DNA of 64,000 nucleotides from Acaricomes phytoseiuli DSM 14247 (GTDB lineage: Bacteria; Actinomycetota; Actinomycetes; Actinomycetales; Micrococcaceae). The notes under the pieces were generated by a model, which did no database searches, was not told the DNA's origin, and saw only the letters and a program-made list of their open reading frames with translations. Positions 27,201 through 35,119 of this stretch are shown piece by piece. The stretch's first letter is position 1. The number at the start of each line of letters is the position of its first letter. The stretch spans positions 1-64,000 of the forward strand of contig NZ_AQXM01000062.1 of NCBI RefSeq assembly GCF_000376245.1. The letters run 5' to 3'. A program made the translations under genes and the position numbers.

Positions 27201-28705
27201 GCAGTGCTACTGCTATTGCCCCGCAATCGCATTCGCTCCGCAATGATCTGGGAGAGCTCGCTGACCCGCTGACCGACGCTGGTGGAATCCGTACCGACGA
27301 GGCTTATTGCTTTTCGAGCGGAATCCGGCCGGGTGTGCGGCAACCAGCGCACCCATTCCCATTCCGCCCGGGCGTCGGCACTTGTGAAGAGATAAATCTG
27401 GATGTCCCGCGGGCTCTGCCTGACACCGAGCTGCGCCACGATCCATCCCGCCAGGTTGCGGACCTGGCCATCCGGGCCGCAGAGTCCGATCACTCCGCGC
27501 TGCGCCAGCGGGACGACGACCGGGATATCGTGCGCATCCCAGGTCACCTGGCGCTTATGCTCGAGCTGCTCGGGATCCTCCAGTACGACATCGGACGGAG
27601 CCGAGCTCACGCCGAGACGAATAGCCAGATGATCCGGATCCGTCCTGCGTCGTTCCCAGAGCCGGGGCGAAGGCGTCGTGGCGATCATCGCCACGGTGGC
27701 GGGATCCGGACTGAGTAAACGCTGCTCCTGTTCGAAGGCGGTCAGTACGTCTTTGGCATCGCCTTCGATACCTTTTTTATCGGTGCGGTAGATCCGCATC
27801 CGCTCCCGGAAGCCCAACTTTCCCGACTTCTTCGAAGAATAGTAATTCGCGAGCAGCATGACCGGTGACAACAACCCGAAAAGCAAGAATGCGGGGCGCT
27901 GCATGAGGATCGCGATGCCGCCGGAAAGCACCAGGGGAGCCAGCATCATCGCGATCGGCAGTGAGCGCTGCTGTTCCTCCGTAGGGATCGAGGGCAGCTT
28001 GAATTTAGTCTGCCGCGGCGGGGGGAAAAACCGGGGCGGTCGGTTGAAATCGAGCTTCCCGGATTCATCCGAATCCTTGAGTGCGGCTTTCGGCATGGGT
28101 CCGGTAGTCAGCTCGTACAAGGTGTTACCGACTCGGAGCACTCCGCCCGGCTTCCACGTGATCCTGCCCTTGACCGGTTCCCCGTCCAAGGTGAGCAGCA
28201 CTCCTTCATGAGCCCTTTCCACCTGGACTGTTTTGTCTTTGTCGCTCTGCCCAGTGACCTTGGCGTCCTGGGCCTCAGCCGTGATGTCGATGACGGCAGC
28301 GACCAAGGGTATTCCGTCATCGTTCACCTGGATAATGCATTGCGCGTCGGAGCCGATGGAGGCTTTGCCCTGGGACACCACAAAGATCTTTCCCGTGCCG
28401 AACCCTCCGACGACCCGGATCTGAACCTGATCCGGATCGGGTTCCGAAGGTGCCGACGAATCGGGGGGACTGTTTTCCGCCAGAGCATCCAGCCGCAGCA
28501 CGCTGCCATCTCGGATACCGGATTCGCTCCAGGTTCCATGGCCCTCGGAGCCGTTCCCAGGCGGCGAAGCCTCTGGCATCGGGATCCCGGTTCCGGCGGA
28601 AATAGAAGCCAGCACCGAAGGCATCGGCGTTTCGGGAGGAGCCTCGACAACCACATCGCACGCCGTCTGCTCAGCGGAGTCCGTCACCGTGATCTGAGTT
28701 CGCAT
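24260..28705 (-). CDS. EssC/EccC-type FtsK/SpoIIIE ATPase with FHA domain, type VII secretion-like
   Basis: 1481 residues from the ATG at 28705; a GTG nine codons upstream is possible. The N-terminus has a small beta-grasp-like segment, then an FHA-like domain (about 90-215, with GKASIGSDAQC). Two membrane helices lie at about 245-288. Three P-loop ATPase domains follow, with Walker A motifs GGTTGSGKSELL (about 668), CGSARSGRSQTL (about 1012) and AGPPRSGKSTMV (about 1305). Walker B is MIVIDEF and the sensor is LATQRPSGVISADIRANTNL. Length and order match EssC of Firmicutes type VIIb systems (about 1480 aa). It would drive export of WXG100 proteins, but none, nor any EccB/D/E or EssA/B, is in the window. 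Confidence 0.88.
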   Translation of the reverse strand: MRTQITVTDSAEQTACDVVVEAPPETPMPSVLASISAGTGIPMPEASPPGNGSEGHGTWSESGIRDGSVLRLDALAENSPPDSSAPSEPDPDQVQIRVVGGFGTGKIFVVSQGKASIGSDAQCIIQVNDDGIPLVAAVIDITAEAQDAKVTGQSDKDKTVQVERAHEGVLLTLDGEPVKGRITWKPGGVLRVGNTLYELTTGPMPKAALKDSDESGKLDFNRPPRFFPPPRQTKFKLPSIPTEEQQRSLPIAMMLAPLVLSGGIAILMQRPAFLLFGLLSPVMLLANYYSSKKSGKLGFRERMRIYRTDKKGIEGDAKDVLTAFEQEQRLLSPDPATVAMIATTPSPRLWERRRTDPDHLAIRLGVSSAPSDVVLEDPEQLEHKRQVTWDAHDIPVVVPLAQRGVIGLCGPDGQVRNLAGWIVAQLGVRQSPRDIQIYLFTSADARAEWEWVRWLPHTRPDSARKAISLVGTDSTSVGQRVSELSQIIAERMRLRGNSSSTAEFAEPDIVVVLDGARKLRAWPGIAQLLIDGPAVGVYAVCLDAEERLLPEEYNAVFAPGSAGLWALRQQREHDIDEVLPDQVPASWFEWVARALAPIRDAGDDADAVLPASARLLEVTEMEPPSAEAVKLGWARSGRSTEAIIGVNLDGPFAIDICRDGPHALVGGTTGSGKSELLQTLVASLARVNRPDALTFVLVDYKGAAAFKDCVDLPHTVGMVTDLDTHLVERAMDSLSAELRRREHLLADAGAKDIEDYTILADRDSSIPAMPRLMIVIDEFAAMKAELPDFVTGIVNIAQRGRSLGIHLVLATQRPSGVISADIRANTNLRIALRVNDPADSQDILAAADASKISQDYPGRGYVRSGTAALMPFQAARVGGRRPGARSAELPDPKVIPVPWAALGAPIEVGSEQSQGQEEEVTDLVVLVRSIREAAEQLNLPVQHSPWLPALPLSLTLNDLPGSSSETTGSQEWASSSAIPPIPFGLEDLPKNQEQRAKSIDMQSFSHLYICGSARSGRSQTLRTIAGSIARSVSVNDVHIYGLDFGNGALLPIEKLPHCGAVVTRLQADRVDRLLTRITTELHRWQQILAVSGYANITEQRQFADEASRLPHLVVLFDQWEGFLSSLGEAGSGPLAEKVMNLLREGAPAGIHFIIAGDKQLLNSRMSSLVEDKLILRFSDRNDYSMAGLQPRSMPDAIPDGRAFAADRGIETQIALLDQDPSGQAQAEALKTIAEDVRATLAVTPAVHRPFTLGALPTSLSFEEAWSERESTDSRLWALLGVGGDELTALGASLGDGTPSFLIAGPPRSGKSTMVRAMAESLLRQAVELVILAPRRSPVSGLAGRAGVKAVLNAAELSAERLEQHLPAGTGNTVLVIDDAELIQDDRVRGWFKEYLRTCSNAGSGLIAAANIDDFGRSIFSGWEVDLKNNRNGALLAPSSMMHGAMIGASLTKNTLAQVSTAGRALVRLDDGELHLVQVPFG

Positions 28706-28736
28706 TTCGTCCCCGTCTCTATCGGATAGCACCCCT

Positions 28737-28762
28737 ATTCTAACAATTCATTGGATGAATTG
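28737..28762 (-). promoter_or_regulatory. promoter and operator-like dyad of the EssC-like gene
   Basis: On the minus strand TAGAAT (28742-28737) is a good -10, giving a start near 28730 and a leader of about 25 nt. Directly upstream, CAATTCAT-TGG-ATGAATTG (28744-28762) is a dyad with perfect 8-bp arms that would lie in the promoter spacer, where a repressor could block RNA polymerase. Confidence 0.45.
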
Positions 28763-28837
28763 AGTCGGGGAAACAAAAAATTTGAGGACTTTATTACTTG
28801 AACACTCTAGTGACCGCCATGAACGCCGTAAAACCAG

Positions 28838-28873
28838 TGAGCCCGGCCCGGATTTTCATCCGGACCGGGCTCA
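28838..28873 (-). terminator. terminator of tRNA-Ser
   Basis: On the minus strand a 16-bp stem with one G-U pair (TGAGCCCGG..CCGGGCTCA), loop GAAA, is followed by CTGGTTTTA. It lies 13 bases past the encoded CCA of the tRNA. Confidence 0.75.
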
Positions 28874-28886
28874 GTGCACATATCTC

Positions 28887-28974
28887 TGGCGGAGGATGGG
28901 GGATTTGAACCCCCGAGGGCGTTAACCCAACACGCGTTCCAGGCGTGCGCCATAGGCCGCTAGGCGAATCCTCC
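28887..28974 (-). tRNA. tRNA-Ser (GGA anticodon)
   Basis: The minus strand folds as a class II tRNA. Acceptor GGAGGAT pairs with ATCCTCC. The anticodon stem GCACGC/GCGTGT carries the loop CTGGAAC with anticodon GGA, a long variable arm is present, and GGGGGTTCAAATCCCCC forms the T arm. The discriminator G and CCA are encoded. It reads UCC and UCU serine codons. It has its own terminator. The gap 28975-29245 to the SRP RNA holds only a short inverted repeat (GAGACTCC at 29192, GGAGTCTC at 29220) and no gene that I can support. Confidence 0.95.
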
Positions 28975-29245
28975 TAGCTTTCGGCCCCGCTGAACGGAAC
29001 CAAAGCAGACTTCAGGATACCTGAGGCTCCCGAGGGACCGAAATCCTCGTGGAATCCACTGAAGAGGGCTGGTGAAGCAGGCCCGGTGACGCAGGGTTTA
29101 TTCACTCTTCCGCGCCACCGGGTGTTTGTTCGATCTCCCGGCTGCGCGGGAGCTCCTGTAGACAGGTGCCCAGAACAGTTCATCCATGACGGAGACTCCC
29201 GGGCCCGGTATGCGTCTCAGGAGTCTCTGAGCTAAAATAAAACTC

Positions 29246-29333
29246 AGCCCCTCGTGTGGCGTTATCCTGTTGAACTCCCCCAGGACCGGAAGGTAGCAAG
29301 GGTAAGCGGGCTCTGACGGGTGCACGAGGGGTC
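29246..29333 (+). ncRNA. ffs: signal recognition particle RNA, small bacterial type
   Basis: The conserved domain IV hairpin is plain: CAGGACCGGAAGGTAGCAAG with the GGAA tetraloop and the AGCA internal-loop strand. Outer pairing runs from CCCCTCGTG near 29248 to CACGAGGGG near 29331. TAAAAT at 29233-29238 fits a -10 element. The RNA binds Ffh and directs co-translational membrane targeting. It is found upstream of dnaX/recR in many actinobacteria, as here. Ends are estimated to a few bases. Confidence 0.93.
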
Positions 29334-29400
29334 CTTTAGTTGCCGACGTAGTTCCTGACACTTCCTTTTCTGTTCTTTTCTGTTCTTGGAGAGCATCCAC

Positions 29401-30297
29401 ATGGCCGGACGGTTCGCCCCTTCGCCCAGCGGTGATCTGCACCTGGGGAATCTGCGCACCGCGATTCTCGCCTGGCTCTTCGCCCGCTCCACAGGCCGGA
29501 ATTTCCTGCTGCGGATCGAGGACCTTGACCGGGTTCGCTCCGGCTCCGAGGCCAGCCAGCTCCGGGACCTCGAAGCCATCGGCCTTGACTGGGACGGCCC
29601 GGTAACGCGTCAGTCAGAGCGCATGCACTATTACGAGCAAGCCCTGCAGCAGCTGATCGAGGCCGGGCTGAGTTACGAATGCTTCTGCACCAGGCGCGAT
29701 ATCGCCGAAGCCGCGGCAGCACCGCACGGACTCCCCGGGCAGTACCCCGGAACCTGCCGCGACTTGAGCGAGGCGCAACGGGCACGACTTCGGCAGGAGC
29801 GGCCCGCAGCCCTGCGGTTACGGGCCAGCACGGCGCATCATGCGGTGTTCGATGAGCTGCAGGGTGAGTACCGGGGAACCGTCGATGATTTCGTGATCCG
29901 ACGCAATGACGGAGCGGCGGCCTATAACCTCGCGGTTGTGGTCGATGACCATCTCCAGGGAATCGACCAGGTGGTGCGCGGCGATGACCTGCTCTCCTCC
30001 GCACCGCGCCAGGCTTACCTCGGCTCCTTGCTCGGCTATCCCGCGCCCCGGTACGCCCATGTGCCCTTGGCGCTCAATCAGAACCGGCAGCGCCTGGCCA
30101 AAAGAGACGGCGCGGTCACCCTGGCTGATTCAGCCGCGGCCGGGTTCTCACCAGAGCAGGTGCGCGCCGTGCTCCTGGCCTCTCTGGGCCTGCCGGAGGG
30201 GTCTCTCGCGCAGGCTCTCACCAAGTTCGAACCAACCCAATTGCTGCGGGAAGCCTGGATCGTCCCGGCCCAGCCGATGGCTCAGGCTGAGCTCTGA
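29401..30297 (+). CDS. gluQ: glutamyl-Q tRNA(Asp) synthetase
   Basis: 298 residues. It is a truncated glutamyl-tRNA synthetase paralogue that lacks the anticodon-binding domain and glutamylates queuosine at the wobble base of tRNA-Asp. The class I signature is FAPSPSGDLHLGNLRTA (HLGN for HIGH), the middle domain has ECFCTRRDI, and LAKRDGAVTL takes the place of KMSKS. The ATG at 29401 is preferred over the TTG at 29386 because GGAG lies nine bases upstream and the family starts here. It sits between ffs and dnaX. Confidence 0.9.
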   Translation: MAGRFAPSPSGDLHLGNLRTAILAWLFARSTGRNFLLRIEDLDRVRSGSEASQLRDLEAIGLDWDGPVTRQSERMHYYEQALQQLIEAGLSYECFCTRRDIAEAAAAPHGLPGQYPGTCRDLSEAQRARLRQERPAALRLRASTAHHAVFDELQGEYRGTVDDFVIRRNDGAAAYNLAVVVDDHLQGIDQVVRGDDLLSSAPRQAYLGSLLGYPAPRYAHVPLALNQNRQRLAKRDGAVTLADSAAAGFSPEQVRAVLLASLGLPEGSLAQALTKFEPTQLLREAWIVPAQPMAQAEL

Positions 30298-30334
30298 GAT
30301 GATTCTGTCCCTGGCACCCACTAGAATTTCGCAT

Positions 30335-32890
30335 GTGACTACAGCCCTTTATCGCCGCTACCGCCCCGACAGTTTCGCGGACGTGATCGGGCAGGAACAC
30401 GTCACCGAGCCGCTTATGACGGCGCTACAGAAGAACCGGGTCAATCACGCCTATCTTTTCTCCGGCCCGCGCGGCTGCGGTAAGACCACTTCCGCACGGA
30501 TCCTGGCCCGCTGCCTCAACTGCGCGCAGGGGCCCACGAGCACGCCCTGCGGGCAATGCGAAAGCTGTGTGGAGCTGGCCACCGGAGGGCCGGGCAGCCT
30601 GGATGTGATCGAAATCGACGCGGCCAGTCATGGTGGCGTCGATGATGCGAGGGATCTTCGGGAACGTGCGAGCTTCGCCCCCGTCCGGGACCGCTACAAG
30701 ATCTTCATCATCGATGAGGCCCATATGGTAACCAGCGCGGGCTTCAACGCCCTGCTGAAGATCGTCGAAGAGCCGCCGGAGCACATCAAGTTCATCTTCG
30801 CGACCACCGAGCCGGACAAAGTCATCGGCACGATCCGCTCGCGCACACACCACTACCCTTTCCGGCTGGTGCCCCCTGAGCCGCTCATGGCCTACCTGAA
30901 CATCTTGTGCGAACGCGAGGGCGTAGCAGTGGCACCGGGTGTGCTCTCCCTGGTGCTCCGCGCCGGCGGAGGTTCCGTCCGGGACACGCTCTCCGTGCTA
31001 GATCAGCTCATCGCCGGGGCCGGTCAGAACGGCTTGGATTACGAGCTGGCGGTGTCTCTGCTGGGTTACACCCACGCTTCCCTGCTCGATGATGTCGTCG
31101 ATGCACTGGCCGCGACCGATGCCAAAACCGTCTTCCGCACGATCGACCGGGTGATCCAGACGGGGCTCGACCCGCGGCGCTTCGTCGAGGATCTGCTTGA
31201 GCGGTTCCGCGATTTGATCATCGTCCAGGCCTTGCCGGGCAATGCGCAGTCGGTGCTGCGCGGAATGCCAGAGGATCAGATCGCCCGGATGGAGACCCAG
31301 GCGACCCAGCTGGGCCGGGCCGAGCTTTCGCGAGCTGCGGATATCAGCAATGAAGCACTCAATGAGATGACCGGGGCGACCTCCCCCCGGCTGCACCTCG
31401 AACTGCTCTGCGCCCGACTGCTTCTTCCCGGGGCGGAACAGGGCGAACGCGGTATGGCCAGCCGTCTCGACCGGATCGAACGGCGTTTGAGCTACGCGGC
31501 GGAAAGCTCCTCCCCGGCACAGAGTTCGCAGCCAGCCCCGAGCGTACCGGCGACACAAACTGCAACTGCCGCACCCGCACCCGCTGCTCCGCAAGCACCT
31601 GCGACAACGCCTGAACCAGTACCGGAGCAAGATCCCCGGATGACTCAGCCCCGTGCGGATGCGGAACCAGCCCCGACTGCTGCCCCGCCGCGAGCACCGG
31701 AACCGGAAGATTTCCACGATGACCCCTGGGCCACGGCGGCACCACAGTCCACGAATCCTTCCACTCCAGAAGCTCCTACGGCGCGCACCGAAGTCCAGTC
31801 GGCTGAACCGGCCTCATCCGGGGCGGCGGCCCCTGCCGGTGAGGGCATCGATATGCTGCGCCGGGCCTGGCCCGATATCCTCGATGCGCTCAGCAAGGTC
31901 AAGCGTTCCAGCTGGGCGCTGGTCTCCCAGGATGCGACCCCGCTCAGTTATGACGACCAGACGCTGCGCATCGGCTTCTCCACTGAGGGACTCGCGGGGC
32001 GTTTCAACTCGGGAGAGCACGCGGAGAATCTGCGCCAAGCGATTTCCTCCACCCTGGGCCTGGACTGCCGAATCTCCGCCGGAGTAGGCACCGCGGGAGG
32101 CGACTCCCCGGACCCAAAAGCCCCCGCTGAACCGATCAGGGAACCTGCTCAGACGCAGCAGGAACCTGCAGAACCGGAATATCAAGAGTATCCGGAATAC
32201 CCGGAGAGCATCGTCGAATCAACTGGTGCCGGCTCAGTCGTCATCGAATCAGAGAGCTCAGCAGCGTCGGATAGCAGTACTGACTGGCCCGAGATCGTGC
32301 AGATTCCCGGACGACAGAGTCCTGTCGAGACAACCGGCCAAGCCCCTGCTCCCAGTACCGCCCAGGCATCAGATAAGCCCGCGTCTGCGCCCGAGCGGAC
32401 TCCTGCCCCCGAATCTACTGCCACTCCAGAAGCACCAAACAGTGACACACCGGATGACACTCGGGGTGAAAACAACATGAGTCCCGGGAGCGCAGCAGAA
32501 GACGATCTTCCCTTATCGCCCGGTGAGCGCATCTGGAGCTCACCGGCACCAGCAGAAGCAGCTCCGGCGGCGGAACCTGCACCTGCAACAGAACCGGCAA
32601 AACGGCCCACACCTGCCTCTGCTCCTGACTCGGAAAGCGACGCCGAGCTCTCCCCGCAGCAAGCCACGCGCCGTTATGATCAGCTCCGGCACGAAGCCGA
32701 TCTCGCCTTCCAGCAGAAGCAGGAAACTGAAGACTCCCGGAGTGCCGGCGAAGCCGAGACGATCATCGAAGATATTCCCAGCGCTGATGATGAGACGATT
32801 GAGGAATCCCGGCTGATGGGCCGGGCAGCGGTGGAACGCATTCTCGGCGGCAAGCTGCTCGAAGAGCGGCCCGTAGCGCGAGAACTCTGA
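30335..32890 (+). CDS. dnaX: DNA polymerase III subunits gamma and tau
   Basis: 851 residues. The clamp-loader ATPase loads the beta clamp. Walker A is [20 protein letters not shown] near residue 45, the zinc module has CGQCESC, Walker B is FIIDEAHMV, and the SRC-like arginine region follows. The usual GTG start gives [20 protein letters not shown]; an upstream ATG at 30299 is possible. After about residue 370 there is a long Pro/Ala/Glu-rich tail and a tau-like segment ([20 protein letters not shown]) that ends in an acidic helical stretch. No slippery heptamer for making gamma was noticed. It is followed 31 nt later by recR, the classic pair. Confidence 0.96.
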   Translation: MTTALYRRYRPDSFADVIGQEHVTEPLMTALQKNRVNHAYLFSGPRGCGKTTSARILARCLNCAQGPTSTPCGQCESCVELATGGPGSLDVIEIDAASHGGVDDARDLRERASFAPVRDRYKIFIIDEAHMVTSAGFNALLKIVEEPPEHIKFIFATTEPDKVIGTIRSRTHHYPFRLVPPEPLMAYLNILCEREGVAVAPGVLSLVLRAGGGSVRDTLSVLDQLIAGAGQNGLDYELAVSLLGYTHASLLDDVVDALAATDAKTVFRTIDRVIQTGLDPRRFVEDLLERFRDLIIVQALPGNAQSVLRGMPEDQIARMETQATQLGRAELSRAADISNEALNEMTGATSPRLHLELLCARLLLPGAEQGERGMASRLDRIERRLSYAAESSSPAQSSQPAPSVPATQTATAAPAPAAPQAPATTPEPVPEQDPRMTQPRADAEPAPTAAPPRAPEPEDFHDDPWATAAPQSTNPSTPEAPTARTEVQSAEPASSGAAAPAGEGIDMLRRAWPDILDALSKVKRSSWALVSQDATPLSYDDQTLRIGFSTEGLAGRFNSGEHAENLRQAISSTLGLDCRISAGVGTAGGDSPDPKAPAEPIREPAQTQQEPAEPEYQEYPEYPESIVESTGAGSVVIESESSAASDSSTDWPEIVQIPGRQSPVETTGQAPAPSTAQASDKPASAPERTPAPESTATPEAPNSDTPDDTRGENNMSPGSAAEDDLPLSPGERIWSSPAPAEAAPAAEPAPATEPAKRPTPASAPDSESDAELSPQQATRRYDQLRHEADLAFQQKQETEDSRSAGEAETIIEDIPSADDETIEESRLMGRAAVERILGGKLLEERPVAREL

Positions 32891-32921
32891 CACCGATTCG
32901 CGGGCGAGGAAGAAGAACAAC

Positions 32922-33530
32922 GTGTACGAAGGTGCAGTCCAGGAACTGATCGACGAGCTGGGCCGACTCCCCGGCATCGGGCCCAAATCGGCGCAGCGAC
33001 TGGCATTCCACATCCTGGATTCAGACCCTGGCGATATGAAACGCCTCATCAGCGCGATCACCACGGTCAAGGAACGAGTGAAATTCTGCACGATCTGCGG
33101 AAATGTCGCCGAAGAAGAGACCTGCAGTATCTGCCGGGATCCGCGCCGGGATCAGAGCCTCATCTGCGTCGTCGAAGAATCAAAAGACGTTCTCGCAGTG
33201 GAACGCACGCGCAGCTTCCGGGGCCGCTATCACGTGCTCGGCGGCTCCATTAACCCGATCGCGGGAGTCGGACCGGAGCAGTTGCGAATCCGAGAACTTC
33301 TCAACCGCCTCAGCGATAGCCAGATCGAGGAAATCATCATCGCCACGGACCCGAACCTGGAAGGCGAGGCCACTGCCACCTACCTGGCCCGGATCCTGCA
33401 GTCCATCGGTGTGGCCGTGACCCGCCTGGCTTCCGGCCTGCCCGTGGGCGGGGATCTGGAGTACGCCGACGAGATCACCCTCGGCCGTGCCTTTGAAGGC
33501 CGGCGTAATGCGCTCAGCTCCGATAAATGA
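32922..33530 (+). CDS. recR: recombination protein RecR
   Basis: 202 residues, the full family length, starting at GTG. It acts with RecF and RecO in loading RecA at single-strand gaps. Order of parts: helix-hairpin-helix in [21 protein letters not shown]4 zinc finger [19 protein letters not shown], then Toprim domain with [16 protein letters not shown] and [11 protein letters not shown], and a C-terminal [18 protein letters not shown]. It is co-transcribed with dnaX. Confidence 0.97.
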   Translation: MYEGAVQELIDELGRLPGIGPKSAQRLAFHILDSDPGDMKRLISAITTVKERVKFCTICGNVAEEETCSICRDPRRDQSLICVVEESKDVLAVERTRSFRGRYHVLGGSINPIAGVGPEQLRIRELLNRLSDSQIEEIIIATDPNLEGEATATYLARILQSIGVAVTRLASGLPVGGDLEYADEITLGRAFEGRRNALSSDK

Positions 33531-33565
33531 TCAGCCGACCGGAGCCTGACAGTTCACACTAGATA

Positions 33566-34039
33566 TTACTGCTCTTCATCAGCGAAGGCCGCCTCAATAA
33601 TCGCCAGATCGATCTTGCGCATTGTCATCATAGCCGCCATCGCGCGCCCGGCAGCGGCCCGATCTTCAGAGCTGAAGAATTCGGCCATCCGCGCCGGCGC
33701 AACCTGCCACCAGACTCCGAATCGATCCTTGATCCACCCGCACTGGCCTTCTTCGCCACCGTCGAGAAAAGCCTCCCAGTAGTGGTCCACTTCAGCTTGG
33801 TCCTGGCAGGTGATGTAGAAGGTCAGCCCCATGCTGAACCCAGCGTCCATGCCGTTAAGCGCGGTGAACGGCTTACCGGAGAGCTGGAATTCGACGGTCA
33901 GCACCTGACCCGCCTGGTCACTGCCCTCCGGGTGGCGACTGATGCGCGAGATACCAGAATTCGGAAACACAGAGCAGGAATACTCCGCTAGCTCCTCGGC
34001 TTGAGTCGCCACCATGAAACAAGGGATCAATGCTGCCAT
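33566..34039 (-). CDS. VOC-family protein (PhnB/3-demethylubiquinone methyltransferase-like)
   Basis: 157 residues. A PhnB-like vicinal oxygen chelate fold is shown by EFQLSGKPFTALNGMDAGFS, GLTFYITCQDQAEVDHYWEA and GQCGWIKDRFGVWWQVAP. These proteins are often called 3-demethylubiquinone-9 3-methyltransferase by similarity only; most have no known activity. A C-terminal AMAAMMTMRKIDLAIIEAAF helix is typical of this subgroup. It is last of three consecutive VOC genes on the minus strand. Confidence 0.85.
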   Translation of the reverse strand: MAALIPCFMVATQAEELAEYSCSVFPNSGISRISRHPEGSDQAGQVLTVEFQLSGKPFTALNGMDAGFSMGLTFYITCQDQAEVDHYWEAFLDGGEEGQCGWIKDRFGVWWQVAPARMAEFFSSEDRAAAGRAMAAMMTMRKIDLAIIEAAFADEEQ

Positions 34040-34083
34040 TGCGAACTCCTTCGCTCGATCTGCGGTGACTGCTTCTTTAGCTT

Positions 34084-34470
34084 TCAGTCTGCTACGAGTT
34101 CGGCTTTGAAACCAGCACTGTTCTCCAGCCAGCCGGCGTAGTGCCCGGGACCACCGGCGAAGGGGTAGCGCTCGTGATATAGCGGATGCCAGCCGTGCCC
34201 GGGGGCTTCAGCCATGATCGTGTCCAGAGCAGCTGGCGGCCCTGCCCGGAAAGCCAGATGATTGACCCCGGGAAGGCGCCGGTCATGGCCGGTGATAGTC
34301 ACCCGAGGTGGTGTGGTCAGCGTGATATAGACACCATCGGCGCTCCAGCTCTGACCTTCGGGCCATTCCTGAGTCAGAACGAAACCTGTTTGTCCCAGTA
34401 ACCAGCCCCATTCCGAGCACGCCTGATCCAGATCAGCCACCCAGATCTCAAGGTGATGCAGCCCCGCCAT
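34084..34470 (-). CDS. VOC-family protein (glyoxalase/bleomycin-resistance type)
   Basis: 128 residues from the ATG at 34470, giving MAGLHHLEIWVADLDQA, the standard start of a single-domain glyoxalase fold. The longer upstream frame would overlap the neighbouring gene. His in HHLEIWV and later HLAFRAG are candidate metal ligands. The C-terminus is YPFAGGPGHYAGWLENSAGF. Substrate unknown. It starts 14 nt behind the preceding VOC gene, so the two are probably co-transcribed. Confidence 0.85.
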   Translation of the reverse strand: MAGLHHLEIWVADLDQACSEWGWLLGQTGFVLTQEWPEGQSWSADGVYITLTTPPRVTITGHDRRLPGVNHLAFRAGPPAALDTIMAEAPGHGWHPLYHERYPFAGGPGHYAGWLENSAGFKAELVAD

Positions 34471-34484
34471 CACAAACCCCGAAC

Positions 34485-34895
34485 TCAGGCGCCAGCGATA
34501 TTGACCATCCAGCTCACACCGAATCTGTCTCGGCACATGCCGAAGCTGTCACCCCAAGGCGCCTGGCTCAAGGGAACGAAAGGGATCCCACCTTCGCTGA
34601 GCTTCTCCCAGTAGCCGCGGAGCCTTTCTTCATCGGCAGCGACACCGCTGAGGGTGATCGAGCCGTTAGGGGATACCTCCACGCTGCTGGGCACATCGCC
34701 GCCCATCAGGGTCATACCGTTCTCAGTTTCCAACAGACTGTGCATGACCTTATCCGCGTCTTCCTGAGTTTCATTCAACTCCAGATCAGCGAAAACCCTG
34801 ATCTCCAAGGAGCCGCCGAAGATCGACTGGTAGAAAGTCATCGCGTCGCGGGCGGTGCCGTCGAAGTGCAGATACGGGTTGAGCCTGATCGTCAT
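34485..34895 (-). CDS. VOC-family protein (PhnB-like)
   Basis: 136 residues from the ATG at 34895, which has GGAGG four bases upstream. NPYLHFDGTARDAMTFYQSI and FGGSLEIRVFADL open the fold, MTLMGGDVPSS lies in the middle, and SQAPWGDSFGMCRDRFGVSW closes it. It belongs to the PhnB-like subset of VOC proteins that bind small molecules without a proven reaction. First of three VOC genes in a row. Confidence 0.87.
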   Translation of the reverse strand: MTIRLNPYLHFDGTARDAMTFYQSIFGGSLEIRVFADLELNETQEDADKVMHSLLETENGMTLMGGDVPSSVEVSPNGSITLSGVAADEERLRGYWEKLSEGGIPFVPLSQAPWGDSFGMCRDRFGVSWMVNIAGA

Positions 34896-35119
34896 GATGC
34901 CTCCTTGCACCCAGAGACGAAGCCCCGGGATCGTGGTCAGGGGATCCACCTGAATCCCCCGACATCATCTTAGGCAGCTGCTCTGAAAATCGACTTCATG
35001 CGCATCCGCAGGCTGCCCGTTACCGCTTCGCGACGCTCTATGACGGCGGCGGATTCATGATCAGCAGGGCCCGTCGATAGACTGATCCGCATGCCTTTCA
35101 GTTTCCCGGAGCCTCTGCT

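Noticed and set aside
20362-28886. WXG100 (EsxA-like) gene near the EssC-like ATPase
   Set aside because: I checked the gaps and short frames around the locus and found no 90-110 residue helical protein with a central WxG.
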